DNA of 16,621 bases. Origin: CAWDPQ01 sp049642465 (GTDB taxonomy: Bacteria; Acidobacteriota; Vicinamibacteria; Vicinamibacterales; 2-12-FULL-66-21). The notes beneath the pieces are model-generated. The model had not been told where the DNA came from and did no database searches. It was given only the letters and a program-made list of their open reading frames with translations. Made by a program: the position numbers and the translations under genes. Positions 15,943 through 16,621 of the stretch are shown here, piece by piece (the first letter of the stretch is position 1; every line of letters begins with the position of its first letter). The stretch is taken from assembly GCA_049642465.1 (NCBI GenBank), contig JBAROV010000257.1, forward strand, positions 1-16,621. Reading direction: 5' to 3'.

Positions 15943-16473
15943 TTAGAAGGCTTCCAGAATCGCGCTGACGACCGATCGGGCAAACTCGGAGGCGAGGCGT
16001 TCGAGTGCGTTCGCATCCTGTCCGAGAAACGCGTTCGGATCCACTGAGGCTGTGTTCGTGAGTTCGTACTCCTCCCGAAACGGCCACGCGGGATTGGCCC
16101 ATAGGACCTTGTTCGCCTTCAGATCCTTGAACTCCACCTTGGCGATGAGCGTGAGCACGTAGCGCGACGCCTGCTGGTTCTCGGTGAATGCGGCGGGCGC
16201 GAGCGTGATCGAGGTGATTTCGCCAGACAGGACTGCATCCGCGCCGGTCTCGGCCAATTCCACCTTGTATTTCCCGCGACCGCGGAACTCCGCGCGGACC
16301 TTCTCGGTGATCTGCCGTTCGACGTCGTAAACGGCCGTCTGGTTCTGAAAGAGCGGCACGCCAATCACGCGAATGTACGCGGGCAGGAACGAGCCGCGGC
16401 CGGCCAGGGAATAGCCGCAGCTGGTGCTTGCCAGAGCAGCCGTCAGAGCGATTGAGAGGAGCGCAGTGCGCAT
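15943..16473 (-). CDS. lptE: LPS-assembly lipoprotein LptE
   Basis: A 176-aa outer-membrane lipoprotein that plugs the LptD barrel and helps insert lipopolysaccharide into the outer leaflet. The signal sequence MRTALLSIALTAALASTSC ends at C19; the residues before it are a weak lipobox (STS rather than LxG/A). GYSLAGRGS follows, a typical start of the mature LptE domain, then VPLFQNQTAVYDVERQITEKV and YVLTLIAKVEFKDL in the usual order. The ATG at 16473 overlaps the leuS stop codon by one base, which indicates translational coupling. Its TAA is immediately followed by structured element copy 2. Its presence implies an LPS-bearing outer membrane. Confidence 0.88.
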   Translation of the reverse strand: MRTALLSIALTAALASTSCGYSLAGRGSFLPAYIRVIGVPLFQNQTAVYDVERQITEKVRAEFRGRGKYKVELAETGADAVLSGEITSITLAPAAFTENQQASRYVLTLIAKVEFKDLKANKVLWANPAWPFREEYELTNTASVDPNAFLGQDANALERLASEFARSVVSAILEAF

Positions 16474-16621
16474 CAGTCGGTCACGATCGAAACCATTCGG
16501 CCGTTGACGGCGACGACTTTCTTGATGGTCTTGCCGACCAGGTATTTTGCGACTTGGGGTTCCGCCAGCGCGATCTCCCGCAACCTATCTTCCGATACAT
16601 CCGTTGGGACGGTCACCCTTC
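16473..16621 (-). CDS. leuS: leucyl-tRNA synthetase, C-terminal fragment (runs off the window)
   Basis: The final 48 residues of a minus-strand coding region continue past the window edge. The translation includes REIALAEPQVAKYLVGKTIK followed by KVVAVNGRMVSIVTD and a TGA stop. The KTIKKVVxVxGRxVSIV ending is the usual C-terminal domain end of bacterial leucyl-tRNA synthetase. Its stop overlaps the lptE start (TGATG), and leuS-lptE-holA is a common gene order. The partial length and lack of catalytic motifs in view lower certainty slightly. Confidence 0.8.
   Translation of the reverse strand, partial: RVTVPTDVSEDRLREIALAEPQVAKYLVGKTIKKVVAVNGRMVSIVTD

Overview
The window looks like chromosomal DNA from a GC-rich Gram-negative bacterium, most likely an Acidobacteriota member close to Vicinamibacteria. 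This is an inference from gene content and order, not a search result. The supporting signs are an LptE-type outer-membrane lipoprotein, a twitching-motility PilT ATPase, a PEP-CTERM surface protein, a Ser/Thr kinase with a C-terminal zinc ribbon, a leuS-lptE-holA cluster near rpsT, frequent TTG starts, and gaps filled with dispersed repeats.

Layout. rsmE (minus) and a Ser/Thr kinase (plus) diverge at about 900-930. ilvE follows, with inverted copies of a dispersed repeat on both sides. A plus-strand run of pilT, recX, alaS and a lytic transglycosylase covers 3553-8762; pilT and recX overlap, and a double GGGGACAGTCCCC palindrome sits between recX and alaS. From 9062 to 12155 coding is sparse: a 71-aa coiled-coil protein, two divergent genes that appear to be paralogues, an 84-aa orphan and an S4-domain RNA-binding protein. 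A minus-strand gene at 12156-13319 encodes an unusual ParB-like domain fused to a degenerate histidine-kinase-type ATPase. rpsT follows on the plus strand, then a PEP-CTERM gene, then holA, lptE and the 3' end of leuS on the minus strand.

The most notable signal is a family of four long imperfect palindromes, about 214-293 nt each, at 10457-10703, 11573-11865, 11896-12109 and 15709-15940. They share a core resembling CGCAsGsCGGAAAAATG and an asymmetric bulge on the same side. Two of them (11896-12109 and 15709-15940) are clear homologues about 165 bp long lying on opposite strands. Between those two, paired positions change together, and the outermost arms differ between copies while staying self-complementary within each copy. 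One copy lies between lptE and holA, starting two bases past the lptE stop codon. They behave like a structured-RNA or hairpin-mobile-element family; I do not recognise it as a named one.

The genes are mostly housekeeping (translation, ribosome modification, branched-chain amino acids, the replication clamp loader, LPS transport), with envelope and motility genes among them. The region 9062-13320 and the PEP-CTERM gene look like accessory insertions.
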